Assembly: GCF_003352465.1 (NCBI RefSeq) | Contig: NZ_CP031153.1 | Location: 2,160,465 to 2,224,464, forward strand | DNA: 64,000 nucleotides | Direction of reading: 5' to 3' | Source: Kordia sp. SMS9 | GTDB lineage: Bacteria; Bacteroidota; Bacteroidia; Flavobacteriales; Flavobacteriaceae | Shown here: piece after piece, positions 25,420 through 32,263 of the stretch | Layout of the letters: every line of letters begins with the position of its first letter | Position numbering within the stretch: the first letter of the stretch is position 1 | Notes under the pieces: model-generated | Told to the model about the DNA's origin: nothing | Database searches by the model: none | The model's input: only the letters and a program-made list of their open reading frames with translations | Position numbers and translations under genes: made by a program

Positions 25420-26183
25420 CCTTACAAATTATCATAATTGGAATGGTGGTACTTTTTGTACTGTCGCTTGGGGTAATTGTGTTTTTCATTATCTATCAAA
25501 GACGGTTATTCGCACAGCAACAAAAACACCAACAAATAGAAGCGGAATACCAACGAGAATTATTACAAATTGCTATTCAAAGTGAAGAACGCGAACGTAC
25601 TCGAATTGGAAAGGAATTGCATGATGATGTGGGGGCATTGCTAACGACTACGAAATTGTATTTGAGTCAAATTTCGCCAGAAGCGTCTCCCGAAAAATTA
25701 CAAGCGACCACCGAAAAAATGTATTCTTTATTTGATACCATGATTCAAGGAGTACGAAGCATTTCACAAGATTTACGACCTGTCATTTTAGAGCGATTGG
25801 GTTTGGTAGAAGCGGTAAAAAGCTTGGTCGCAACGGTCAATGCTATAAATATGGTGGCGGTGAATTTTGAGGATTTTTCAAGAAATACAATCTCAAAAGA
25901 AAATGAATTGAATGTGTATCGCATCTTACAAGAATTGATAAATAACACACTGAAACACGCTAAAGCGACTGAAATTTCTATTATTTTTAAGAGTGATATC
26001 ACAAATTTCATCATCATTTACAAAGATGATGGTGTCGGATTTCATCAAAATGAATTGCAACAAAAAAAAGGAATTGGCTTAAAAAATATAGAAAGTAGGT
26101 TGTCGGTACTTTCAGGAAGTTTCCAATTTGAAGAAGTTTCTAAAGGAATAAAAATAACCATACACATACCAATCATATCATGA
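25395..26183 (+). CDS. NarX/DesK-type sensor histidine kinase
   Basis: A 262-residue kinase read from the ATG at 25395; an in-frame start at 25338 would lie deep inside the previous gene. One membrane helix (about 9-32) is followed by a short linker. The HisKA_3 dimerisation domain has the phosphoacceptor His in RIGKELHDDVGALL (about 81), and the HATPase domain has LQELINNTLKHAKA and GIGLKNIESR. There is no periplasmic sensor domain, so the overlapping membrane gene upstream may supply it. It overlaps the response regulator gene by 4 bases. Confidence 0.9.
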   Translation: MDTSESTLTLQIIIIGMVVLFVLSLGVIVFFIIYQRRLFAQQQKHQQIEAEYQRELLQIAIQSEERERTRIGKELHDDVGALLTTTKLYLSQISPEASPEKLQATTEKMYSLFDTMIQGVRSISQDLRPVILERLGLVEAVKSLVATVNAINMVAVNFEDFSRNTISKENELNVYRILQELINNTLKHAKATEISIIFKSDITNFIIIYKDDGVGFHQNELQQKKGIGLKNIESRLSVLSGSFQFEEVSKGIKITIHIPIIS

Positions 26184-26848
26184 ATGAAAAAGTTATTAAA
26201 GTAGGGATTACAGACGATCATTTATTATTTCGCGAAGGCGTAAAGTTGATTCTAGAAAATTTTGAAAATATTGAGTTCATACTAGAAGCTGATAACGGAA
26301 AAGATTTGTTAACCAAGTTGAAAAATGGCATTCCTGACGTTGTCTTGTTAGATTTGGAAATGCCTGTGATGGACGGTATAGAAACTATCAAAGAACTAAA
26401 AGCAAATCCTGCGTATCAAGAGTTGAAAGTCATCATCTTAACCATGCATACCGAAGAACGGATGATTGCGTATGCGATGGAGCTTGGTGCGAATGGATAT
26501 ATAACGAAAGATGCTGTGCCAAGCGAATTTGAATTGGCGATTAGAACGGTGTACAGTCAAGATTATTATTTCAGTGATCACGTGTCGCAAGCCATGTTAA
26601 AAGGACTTCGAAACAAAACTAAAAAAGCACCAAAAATTGGAGCAGATTACCACTTAACAGCTCGTGAAACAGAAGTTTTGCAATTAATAGCGGAAGGATT
26701 TACGACACAGGAAATTGGCGACAAACTTTTTTTAAGCAAGCGAACTATTGAAGGACATCGAAAGAATTTGATAAGCAAATTGGGCGTTCGAAATACGGCA
26801 AGTTTGGTGGTAAAAGCAGTAAAAGAAAATTTAGTTGTAGTAGATTGA
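26180..26848 (+). CDS. NarL/FixJ-family response regulator
   Basis: A 222-residue regulator. The receiver domain (about 5-125) has the phosphoacceptor Asp in VVLLDLEMPVMDG (about residue 57) and the conserved Lys in YITKDA. The LuxR-type helix-turn-helix (about 155-215) shows LTARETEVLQLIAEGFTTQEI and RTIEGHRKNLISKLGV across its helices. Its start overlaps the cognate kinase stop by 4 bases. It ends 2 bases from the convergent PqiA-like gene. Targets are unknown. Confidence 0.93.
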   Translation: MNEKVIKVGITDDHLLFREGVKLILENFENIEFILEADNGKDLLTKLKNGIPDVVLLDLEMPVMDGIETIKELKANPAYQELKVIILTMHTEERMIAYAMELGANGYITKDAVPSEFELAIRTVYSQDYYFSDHVSQAMLKGLRNKTKKAPKIGADYHLTARETEVLQLIAEGFTTQEIGDKLFLSKRTIEGHRKNLISKLGVRNTASLVVKAVKENLVVVD

Positions 26849-26850
26849 TG

Positions 26851-28167
26851 CTATTTTGTTGTGTCACTTTCAACACTTTGTAAAGGCGTTTTAACCAACT
26901 TTTGAATTTTTTGCGAAATAAAAATACTAAAAATTACAAATCCCATAAAGAAGAAGAAACCGTTTTGTAGCTCAGACTTATTTGTCGATAAAATTTCCAA
27001 ACTTTCAACGCTGTTTTCCAATTGTCCCAGCTGACTTGAAATGATGCCTGTAAAGCCAATATACGACATAAAAATGGCAACTACCATGACATCTGCCATC
27101 GACCATTTTCCACTTTTAAATACTAAAAATTTGATGAGTTTATTCCGCTGAAGCGAACGCTTAAACACTAATAAAAGACTCGATATTAATTTAGAAACGG
27201 GGAAAATCACACTAAAAAGCAAAACCAAAATCCCAACGAGCATCACTTTTGTTTTTCCTTGTGAAAGCATAATACTTGAGACTTCCATGATACTTTTGCT
27301 CTTATAATACAACACCTGATCTTGGAATGAAATCGCTTCGCCCATCAATTGTAACTCCATGGAAGCTATACGCGCATCAATATCAATCATCGGTAAAAAA
27401 ACGCCCAACGCCAGTAAGTGAATTGCCGCTATGATGTAAATAGTTATTTTTAATTTGGAAGTTTCTTTCCGTAGAAACATAGATAAAAGCATGCTTAAAA
27501 ATGCAATAACTAAAACAATATTAGAAGTGCTTTGCTTATTTTTAACAGTTTCTAATTTGCTTGAAATCAGATTGATACATTCGTTTCCTGTAGTTGCTTT
27601 GTATTTGGAAAGAATGGTATTGTATGCGGTATAATCTAGCTTTTGAAACGTTCCTTCGGTATACGAATTGATCTGCTCTAAAATGTATTTTTTAATACCA
27701 TCTCGATTTTCGTCGCTCTCTAAAAAATCAAGGATATCTTCGGTAATTGTTGGGACTTGATTTTTAAGTTCACTAAAAATTTCAAAAAAATCAGCTCCAA
27801 TATTCTTTAAGGAAAGTCCTAAAAAGTCATTGTTTTTCTCGTTTTTGGCTTTATATGCGCGTTCAAACTTATCAATAGATTCATTCAGAAAAGCTGTTAC
27901 TTTTACACGAGCTTCATCGCGTTGTGTGCCCGAAAGTTCTAATTCTTGAAGTTTTGTGGTAATAATATTGGCAAATTGTTCTTCCCAAGCATCCACATTG
28001 AACATTCCGTATTTAATGTCCGAAAGTTCAATAACATCCGCTTTAAGTGCCCGTTTCTTAGTTTCGAGTTGATAGGTATACGAAGCCGCCACGCTAATCG
28101 CAATCAGCAATACAATTAAAATACTATATGAGATGAGGTTTTTACGCACGGTTTTGCTAAAATTCAA
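26851..28167 (-). CDS. PqiA-like (paraquat-inducible protein A) membrane protein
   Basis: A 438-residue inner-membrane protein. An N-terminal helix (about 13-31) and a charged helical region (about 35-205) precede five or more membrane helices from about 215 on. The segment GKWSMADVMVVAIFMSY is the PqiA-family hallmark (W-S-M-x-[DE]-V), expected near the last third. PqiA proteins work with MCE-domain proteins in lipid traffic between membranes, but no PqiB/MCE gene is adjacent here. The large N-terminal soluble region is unusual for PqiA. The family call is moderately sure, the function less so. Confidence 0.7.
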   Translation of the reverse strand: MNFSKTVRKNLISYSILIVLLIAISVAASYTYQLETKKRALKADVIELSDIKYGMFNVDAWEEQFANIITTKLQELELSGTQRDEARVKVTAFLNESIDKFERAYKAKNEKNNDFLGLSLKNIGADFFEIFSELKNQVPTITEDILDFLESDENRDGIKKYILEQINSYTEGTFQKLDYTAYNTILSKYKATTGNECINLISSKLETVKNKQSTSNIVLVIAFLSMLLSMFLRKETSKLKITIYIIAAIHLLALGVFLPMIDIDARIASMELQLMGEAISFQDQVLYYKSKSIMEVSSIMLSQGKTKVMLVGILVLLFSVIFPVSKLISSLLLVFKRSLQRNKLIKFLVFKSGKWSMADVMVVAIFMSYIGFTGIISSQLGQLENSVESLEILSTNKSELQNGFFFFMGFVIFSIFISQKIQKLVKTPLQSVESDTTK

Positions 28168-28245
28168 ATATTAATTTTGATTTTTGGTAGTTTCATACAG
28201 TAAGACGACTCAAAAGCAAATTTGTTTCAAACGATTGGATGTTCA

Positions 28246-29220
28246 TCATTCATACGACAACCCAATTTTCGCTTTTACTAGATCAATAATCGTCATCAGT
28301 TGCTCGCTAAATGCTAATGGCAATTTGGAATTTTCGGTGTCACCATTCAAAATATTAGCATGTACAGCTTCAATTTCGTGAATGTATCCATTTCCAGCAT
28401 ACGGAAGTTCAAACACGGTTTCTTCATTATTTAGGTATACCGAAATCGTATTTGGTTGATGAAAACTACGGTACAATTTAATCACGCCTTTGGTACCGTA
28501 AATATAGGCTTCTGTAGGTGTATCGGTTTCAAATGTGCATTCTAGGACTGCTTTGGCGCCTGTTGAATAATTGAACAACATTGCGCAAAAACTGTCTACT
28601 TCAGTGTGTGTCATACGCGCCATAGCGTTAATTTCTGAAGGCATTCCCAACACAAATAAACTTAAAAAAATAGGATACAAGCCAATATCTAGCAACGCGC
28701 CGCCACCTAAATTTTTATTGTACAAACGACTTTCAGGATTGAATTCAGTTCGGAAACCGAAATCGGCACGAATACTTATAATATCTCCAATTGCGTTCTC
28801 ATTTAACAATTGCTGTATTTTTTGATACGAAGGCATAAATCGTGTCCAAATGGCTTCCATTAAAAATAACTTTCGCGATTGCGCTTCTTGGATGAGGGTT
28901 TGCACTTGCGTGAGATTGATTCCGAGTGGTTTTTCACACAAAACAGCTTTTTCATGTTGCAGGCACAGCATGGTATTTTCAAAATGAAACGTATGTGGTG
29001 TGGCAATATATACTACATCAATGTCAGTGTCGTTTGCAAGTGCTTCATACGAATCGTAAGCTTTCTGTGCATTGTACATTTCTTTGAAAGCAGTAGCTTT
29101 TTCGCTACTTCGTGAAGCAACTCCGTAAAGTATTGCGGTTTCTGAGCGTTGTAAATCGGCAGCAAATGTATGTGCTATTCCGCCCAATCCAATAATTCCC
29201 CAACGTATTTTTTTTGACAT
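28246..29220 (-). CDS. Gfo/Idh/MocA family oxidoreductase
   Basis: An NAD(P)-dependent dehydrogenase of 324 residues acting on a sugar or sugar-like substrate. The Rossmann nucleotide-binding motif is WGIIGLGGIAHTFA (about 5-18). The family motif CEKPLGINL (about 93-101) contains the catalytic Lys. The C-terminal domain starts near 125. The start was set at the ATG at 29220 since the upstream in-frame alternative is a TTG (29235). The substrate cannot be inferred; no sugar genes are nearby. Confidence 0.9.
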   Translation of the reverse strand: MSKKIRWGIIGLGGIAHTFAADLQRSETAILYGVASRSSEKATAFKEMYNAQKAYDSYEALANDTDIDVVYIATPHTFHFENTMLCLQHEKAVLCEKPLGINLTQVQTLIQEAQSRKLFLMEAIWTRFMPSYQKIQQLLNENAIGDIISIRADFGFRTEFNPESRLYNKNLGGGALLDIGLYPIFLSLFVLGMPSEINAMARMTHTEVDSFCAMLFNYSTGAKAVLECTFETDTPTEAYIYGTKGVIKLYRSFHQPNTISVYLNNEETVFELPYAGNGYIHEIEAVHANILNGDTENSKLPLAFSEQLMTIIDLVKAKIGLSYE

Positions 29221-29320
29221 GATTTTTGTATTCAATTTAGCTATTTTTTTGATTTGATATATTTTGCGAGCATCAACACAAACGTGGCTGCTCCAAAACC
29301 TCAGTAATTTCCAGCAAATA

Positions 29321-29356
29321 TGGTGAAATATCTAAAAATATTACGAAATTTCACCA
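29321..29356. repeat. Short inverted repeat upstream of the oxidoreductase
   Basis: TGGTGAAAT (29321-29329) and ATTTCACCA (29348-29356) form an exact 9-bp inverted repeat with an 18-base AT-rich spacer. It lies 100-136 bases upstream of the oxidoreductase start and could be an operator or a hairpin; no T-run supports a terminator. Confidence 0.35.
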
Positions 29357-29429
29357 AAAACAACCACTAAAATTCCCATGAAAATTAATTACTTGATTTC
29401 TTTTTTTGTGATTGGATGCATGTTTTTGA

Positions 29430-29954
29430 TTATTTTTTCAAAATTCCCAAATAGGCACTCCACGGTCCAACTTCATCACTATATTGTTTTGCCATCACTC
29501 TGGCTATTTGTGCAATATGTCCTAAATCGTGTACCGTCCAAGTGGCTAAAAGTTGTTGTAAAGTTACTTCGCCCAAATCAGGATGCACGCCCTTTTTTGA
29601 AAAATCACCTTCCATAATTTGAAGCTTTTCCAATTCGTTGAGATTTTGAGAACGAAGTGCTTTAAATTTTTCTAATAAATCATGAATTGTTTTTCCTTTG
29701 CTATCACGTTCTTGTGCAAAGCGATCAAACGGTTCAAAAGTTTTATCATTTCCTTCACTCAATATAATTTTTGCTCGAACAATCCAATCGGTTTGCTCTC
29801 CATGAATCAAATGTCCAACAATAGCATGCGGACTCCAAGTAGCTTCACCTTCATTGTTGTGAAGCCAATCGTCCGACAAACTAGAAAGCATTGTCATAAG
29901 TGTTTCAGGTGTTTGACGGAGTATTTCTATAGATTTGCTAAGATTGAATGTCAT
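29430..29954 (-). CDS. DinB family (four-helix bundle) protein
   Basis: A 174-residue protein of the DinB/YfiT-like metal-binding four-helix-bundle family. Histidines typical of the metal site occur in AIVGHLIHGEQTDW (about 46-59) and HDLGHIAQIAR (about 142-152). Members include thiol-dependent transferases and proteins of unknown function; the substrate here is not predictable. It is a single gene with its own surroundings. Confidence 0.83.
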   Translation of the reverse strand: MTFNLSKSIEILRQTPETLMTMLSSLSDDWLHNNEGEATWSPHAIVGHLIHGEQTDWIVRAKIILSEGNDKTFEPFDRFAQERDSKGKTIHDLLEKFKALRSQNLNELEKLQIMEGDFSKKGVHPDLGEVTLQQLLATWTVHDLGHIAQIARVMAKQYSDEVGPWSAYLGILKK

Positions 29955-30019
29955 GGTTGCTGTTTTGATTTAATAAAAATACAACTGTTTATTCAAATTT
30001 CTTTACGATTATATAAAGA

Positions 30020-30056
30020 AAAAAGTCGCTCCTATTTTCTTTAGAAGCGACTTTTT
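30020..30056 (-). terminator. Intrinsic terminator of metK
   Basis: Arms AAAAGTCGCT (30021-30030) and AGCGACTTTT (30046-30055) give, on the minus strand, a 10-bp stem followed by T, 25 bases after the metK stop. Confidence 0.8.
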
Positions 30057-30079
30057 AATATATAACTACCCTCAGAATC

Positions 30080-31336
30080 TTACAATCCGAAAGCTGTTTT
30101 TACCTTGTCTACAAAGTCTAATTTTTCCCAAGTAAATAACTCAACATCTAAGGTTTTGCTTTCACCATTTGGAGTGGTAAATGTTTTTGAAACCACTTCG
30201 TTTTTACGTCCCATGTGTCCGTAAGCCGCCGTTTCGCTGTACATTGGTGTGCGTAATTTTAAACGACTTTCAATCGCCGCAGGACGCATGTCAAATACTT
30301 CTTTTACTTTCTCAGCAATTTCCCCATCGGTCAAATCTACTTTGGCAGTTCCGTACGTATCTACAAAAATCCCCATAGGTTCAACCACTCCGATAGCGTA
30401 GGAAACTTGTACTAAAATTTCATCCGCAACTCCAGCCGCAACCAAATTTTTCGCTACGTGACGTGTGGCATACGCAGCACTTCTGTCCACTTTACTTGGA
30501 TCTTTTCCTGAGAACGCACCACCACCGTGTGCACCTTTTCCACCGTAGGTATCTACAATGATTTTTCTTCCTGTCAATCCTGTATCTCCGTGCGGTCCAC
30601 CAATTACGAATTTTCCAGTAGGATTGATGTGATATTTGATATCATTGCCAAATAATGCTTGAATTTCTGGTTTTAATTTCGACTTTACACGCGGAATTAA
30701 AATATTCACGATGTCTTCACGAATTTTCGTCAACATCACTTCGTCACTTTCGTCAAAATCATCATGTTGTGTAGAAATTACAATCGCTTCTACTCGTGAA
30801 GGCACATTATCGTCATTATATTCAATCGTTACCTGACTTTTCGCATCTGGACGTAAGTAGGTAATTTCGTTGTTTTCTCTGCGCAAAGCAGCCAATTCAA
30901 TCAATAGTAAATGTGATAAATCCAAGGCTAACGGCATCAAGTTTTCAGTTTCTTTCGTTGCATAGCCAAACATCATACCTTGGTCACCTGCACCTTGCTC
31001 TTCTTTCGTAGCTCTGTCAACACCTCTATTAATGTCATCAGATTGTTCGTGAATTGCAGATAAAACACCACAAGAATTGCCATCAAACATATATTCGCTT
31101 TTTGTGTAGCCAATTTTGTTAACTACTTCTCTAGCAATCTTTTGCACGTCTAAATAGGTGTTCGATTTTACTTCTCCAGCTAAAATAACTTGCCCTGTAG
31201 TCACTAAAGTTTCACAAGCTACTTTTGACTCGGGATCGAACGCTAAAAAATTATCAATTAAAGCATCAGAAATCTGATCTGCTACTTTGTCTGGATGTCC
31301 TTCTGAAACCGATTCAGAGGTAAAAAAATATGACAT
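30080..31336 (-). CDS. metK: S-adenosylmethionine synthetase
   Basis: It makes S-adenosylmethionine from methionine and ATP. At 418 residues it is slightly longer than the usual 380-400. Signatures are visible: [12 protein letters not shown] (about 118-129) and [20 protein letters not shown] (about 272-291), including the P-loop-like ATP/phosphate-binding residues. It starts [20 protein letters not shown] after the initiator Met. The 5' UTR of about 150 bases has a good promoter (31496-31525) and a SAM-II-like riboswitch (31413-31487), so synthesis is probably repressed by its own product. It is divergent from metY-metX-thrA. Confidence 0.97.
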   Translation of the reverse strand: MSYFFTSESVSEGHPDKVADQISDALIDNFLAFDPESKVACETLVTTGQVILAGEVKSNTYLDVQKIAREVVNKIGYTKSEYMFDGNSCGVLSAIHEQSDDINRGVDRATKEEQGAGDQGMMFGYATKETENLMPLALDLSHLLLIELAALRRENNEITYLRPDAKSQVTIEYNDDNVPSRVEAIVISTQHDDFDESDEVMLTKIREDIVNILIPRVKSKLKPEIQALFGNDIKYHINPTGKFVIGGPHGDTGLTGRKIIVDTYGGKGAHGGGAFSGKDPSKVDRSAAYATRHVAKNLVAAGVADEILVQVSYAIGVVEPMGIFVDTYGTAKVDLTDGEIAEKVKEVFDMRPAAIESRLKLRTPMYSETAAYGHMGRKNEVVSKTFTTPNGESKTLDVELFTWEKLDFVDKVKTAFGL

Positions 31337-31412
31337 AATAAATCTTCTTTTAAAATTAAAGTTGTAAAAAAATAATACAGCGATTGCTTAGTCGTCTAAA
31401 GAAGTAGAAATT

Positions 31413-31487
31413 ACTGCTTTAGCATTTTTTATCATTCTGAATTTTCTTCAGAACTTGAGGTTGCAATCAGTTCAAATTTTTCCTCAA
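31413..31487 (-). ncRNA. SAM-II-like riboswitch in the metK leader
   Basis: Read on the minus strand, P1 is TTGAGG / CCTCAA (31482-31487 and 31455-31460). It encloses ATTTGAACTGATTGCAA, which aligns with the conserved ATTTnAnC...TTGCAA loop of SAM-II. After P1 comes an extra hairpin TTCTGAA gaaaa TTCAGAA (31435-31453). Then the 3' strand GATAAAAAATGCTAAAGC matches the conserved TAAA...GCTAAA. A pseudoknot pairing ACTG (loop) with CAGT (tail, 31413-31416) fits SAM-II geometry. CTAAAG of the aptamer can alternatively pair with CTTTAG at about 31395-31400, a possible expression switch. It is recognised from memory of the motif, not by a covariance search. Confidence 0.72.
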
Positions 31488-31495
31488 AACAGGTG

Positions 31496-31525
31496 CAAAT
31501 GTATAAAAAACTAAGCAGATACAAA
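31496..31525 (-). promoter_or_regulatory. Promoter of metK
   Basis: On the minus strand, TTTG (31522-31525) and TACATTTG (31496-31503) match the Bacteroidota -33/-7 consensus with an 18-base spacer. The predicted 5' end just downstream leaves the riboswitch fully inside the transcript. Confidence 0.7.
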
Positions 31526-31591
31526 CAACAAAAAATAGAATTTTATTGGAAGTGCAAAAAACTGTTAAAAAAGAAATTTTTTGAAAAAACA

Positions 31592-31624
31592 TTTGGATTT
31601 TAAATAATTATAACTTTACCTTTG
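31592..31624 (+). promoter_or_regulatory. Promoter of the met leader / metY-metX-thrA transcript
   Basis: TTTG (31592-31595) and TACCTTTG (31617-31624) match the -33/-7 consensus with a 21-base spacer. Transcription would begin about 10-15 bases before the first leader-peptide ATG at 31644. Confidence 0.7.
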
Positions 31625-31643
31625 TACAAAACAAAGACAAAAT

Positions 31644-31721
31644 ATGTTTATTAAAGTTTGTAATATGTGTTGTATGATGTGTAGCAGAAATGCCGCAGAG
31701 GACACTATTGTATTACGCTAA
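31644..31721 (+). CDS. Met/Cys-rich leader peptide 1 of the met attenuator
   Basis: A 25-residue open reading frame beginning MFIKVCNMCCMMCS. It has four Met and four Cys, of which seven fall in residues 6-13. It is preceded by a promoter and A-rich translation start. GCAGAGG at 31695-31701, 13 bases after the last Cys codon, equals the 3' arm of the terminator that follows and can pair with the terminator's 5' arm (CCTCTGC, 31749-31755). A ribosome stalled at Met or Cys codons would leave this segment free to form the antiterminator. The peptide itself probably has no function. Confidence 0.78.
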   Translation: MFIKVCNMCCMMCSRNAAEDTIVLR

Positions 31722-31745
31722 CTTTATGAAAGCATTCAAAATACG

Positions 31746-31774
31746 AAGCCTCTGCAATTTGCAGAGGCTTTTTT
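31746..31774 (+). terminator. Attenuator terminator 1
   Basis: AAGCCTCTGC (31746-31755), a short AATTT loop, GCAGAGGCTT (31761-31770), then a T-run. It follows leader peptide 1 and precedes the biosynthetic genes. Its 5' arm is complementary to 31695-31701 inside the leader ORF. Confidence 0.88.
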
Positions 31775-31814
31775 CATGATTATATTTTAAGTTAATTTTT
31801 TTTTTCAAAAACCA

Positions 31815-31943
31815 ATGAGTCAAATTTTTCAAATAATAGCAATCGAACCAACCGAAACACTGTGTTGCTGTATGATGATGGTTATGTGCATGATGTGCTG
31901 TAGCCCACGCTACTATTATCGAAAAGTACCAGATAAATGGTGA
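31815..31943 (+). CDS. Met/Cys-rich leader peptide 2 of the met attenuator
   Basis: A 42-residue open reading frame, beginning MSQIFQIIAIEPTET. Residues 17-29 read CCCMMMVMCMMCC, twelve Met/Cys in thirteen. No promoter is seen between terminator 1 and this ORF, so it is reached only by transcripts that pass the first attenuator. GAAAAGTACC at 31921-31930, 20 bases past the last Cys codon, can pair with GGTTCTTTT (31967-31975) in the 5' arm of terminator 2 (eight pairs, one internal mismatch). A hairpin GATAAATG / CATTTATC (31932-31953) spans the stop codon. Such a run is very unlikely by chance. Confidence 0.82.
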   Translation: MSQIFQIIAIEPTETLCCCMMMVMCMMCCSPRYYYRKVPDKW

Positions 31944-31961
31944 TTCATTTATCATATATTT

Positions 31962-32004
31962 AAAAAGGTTCTTTTGGTAATATGCTTCCAAAAGAACCTT
32001 TTTT
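31962..32004 (+). terminator. Attenuator terminator 2
   Basis: AAAAAGGTTCTTTTGG (31962-31977), a 10-base loop, then its exact complement and a T-run ending at 32004: a 16-bp perfect stem. It stands 259 bases before the metY ATG. Confidence 0.9.
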
Positions 32005-32010
32005 CATTGG

Positions 32011-32060
32011 TGACACTTCGACACTTCGACACTTCGACAGGCTCAGTGTCAGTGTCAGTG
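32011..32060. repeat. Short tandem repeats forming an inverted repeat in the metY leader
   Basis: GACACTTC is repeated three times (32012, 32020, 32028). It is followed by GACAGGCTCAGTGTCAGTGTCAGTG, in which an AGTGTC-type hexamer recurs. The two repeated halves are complementary (GACACT/AGTGTC), so the arrays can pair in several registers. The core resembles palindromic intergenic repeats of flavobacteria. Confidence 0.7.
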
Positions 32061-32182
32061 AAAAGGTATATAGAAATAGTCATAAAATAAAAATTAAATA
32101 ACGATTACAATATAATTTGTGAAATATCTGAGAAAATCAATAAAATACTGTAAAGTCGAATATATTCGTCGACAAAATATCT

Positions 32183-32197
32183 CTACTAAATTAGTAG
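32183..32197. promoter_or_regulatory. Palindrome CTACTAAATTAGTAG upstream of metY, candidate operator
   Basis: Two exact 7-base arms (CTACTAA / TTAGTAG) lie around a central A, 67 bases before the metY ATG. The size and composition suit a dimeric regulator such as an Rrf2-family sulfur regulator; no such gene is in the window. A second palindrome, CGAATATATTCG, lies at 32157-32168. Confidence 0.4.
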
Positions 32198-32263
32198 GGT
32201 AATAGATTGGATAATGAATCAACAAATAGAAAAAAAACAAAAACAAACATAAAAACAAAGAAA

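Noticed and set aside
31388..31435. A 15-codon minus-strand ORF (MIKNAKAVISTSLDD) in the metK leader, as another leader peptide
   Set aside because: It overlaps the SAM-II-like aptamer, its codons show no Met/Cys bias, and the conserved bases are explained by the RNA motif.
31337..31500. SAM-I (S-box) riboswitch before metK
   Set aside because: The conserved S-box blocks are absent; the conserved positions fit SAM-II instead.
31713..31991. 92-residue minus-strand ORF across the second met leader
   Set aside because: Antisense shadow of the leader region; its His-rich stretch simply mirrors the Met/Cys codons.
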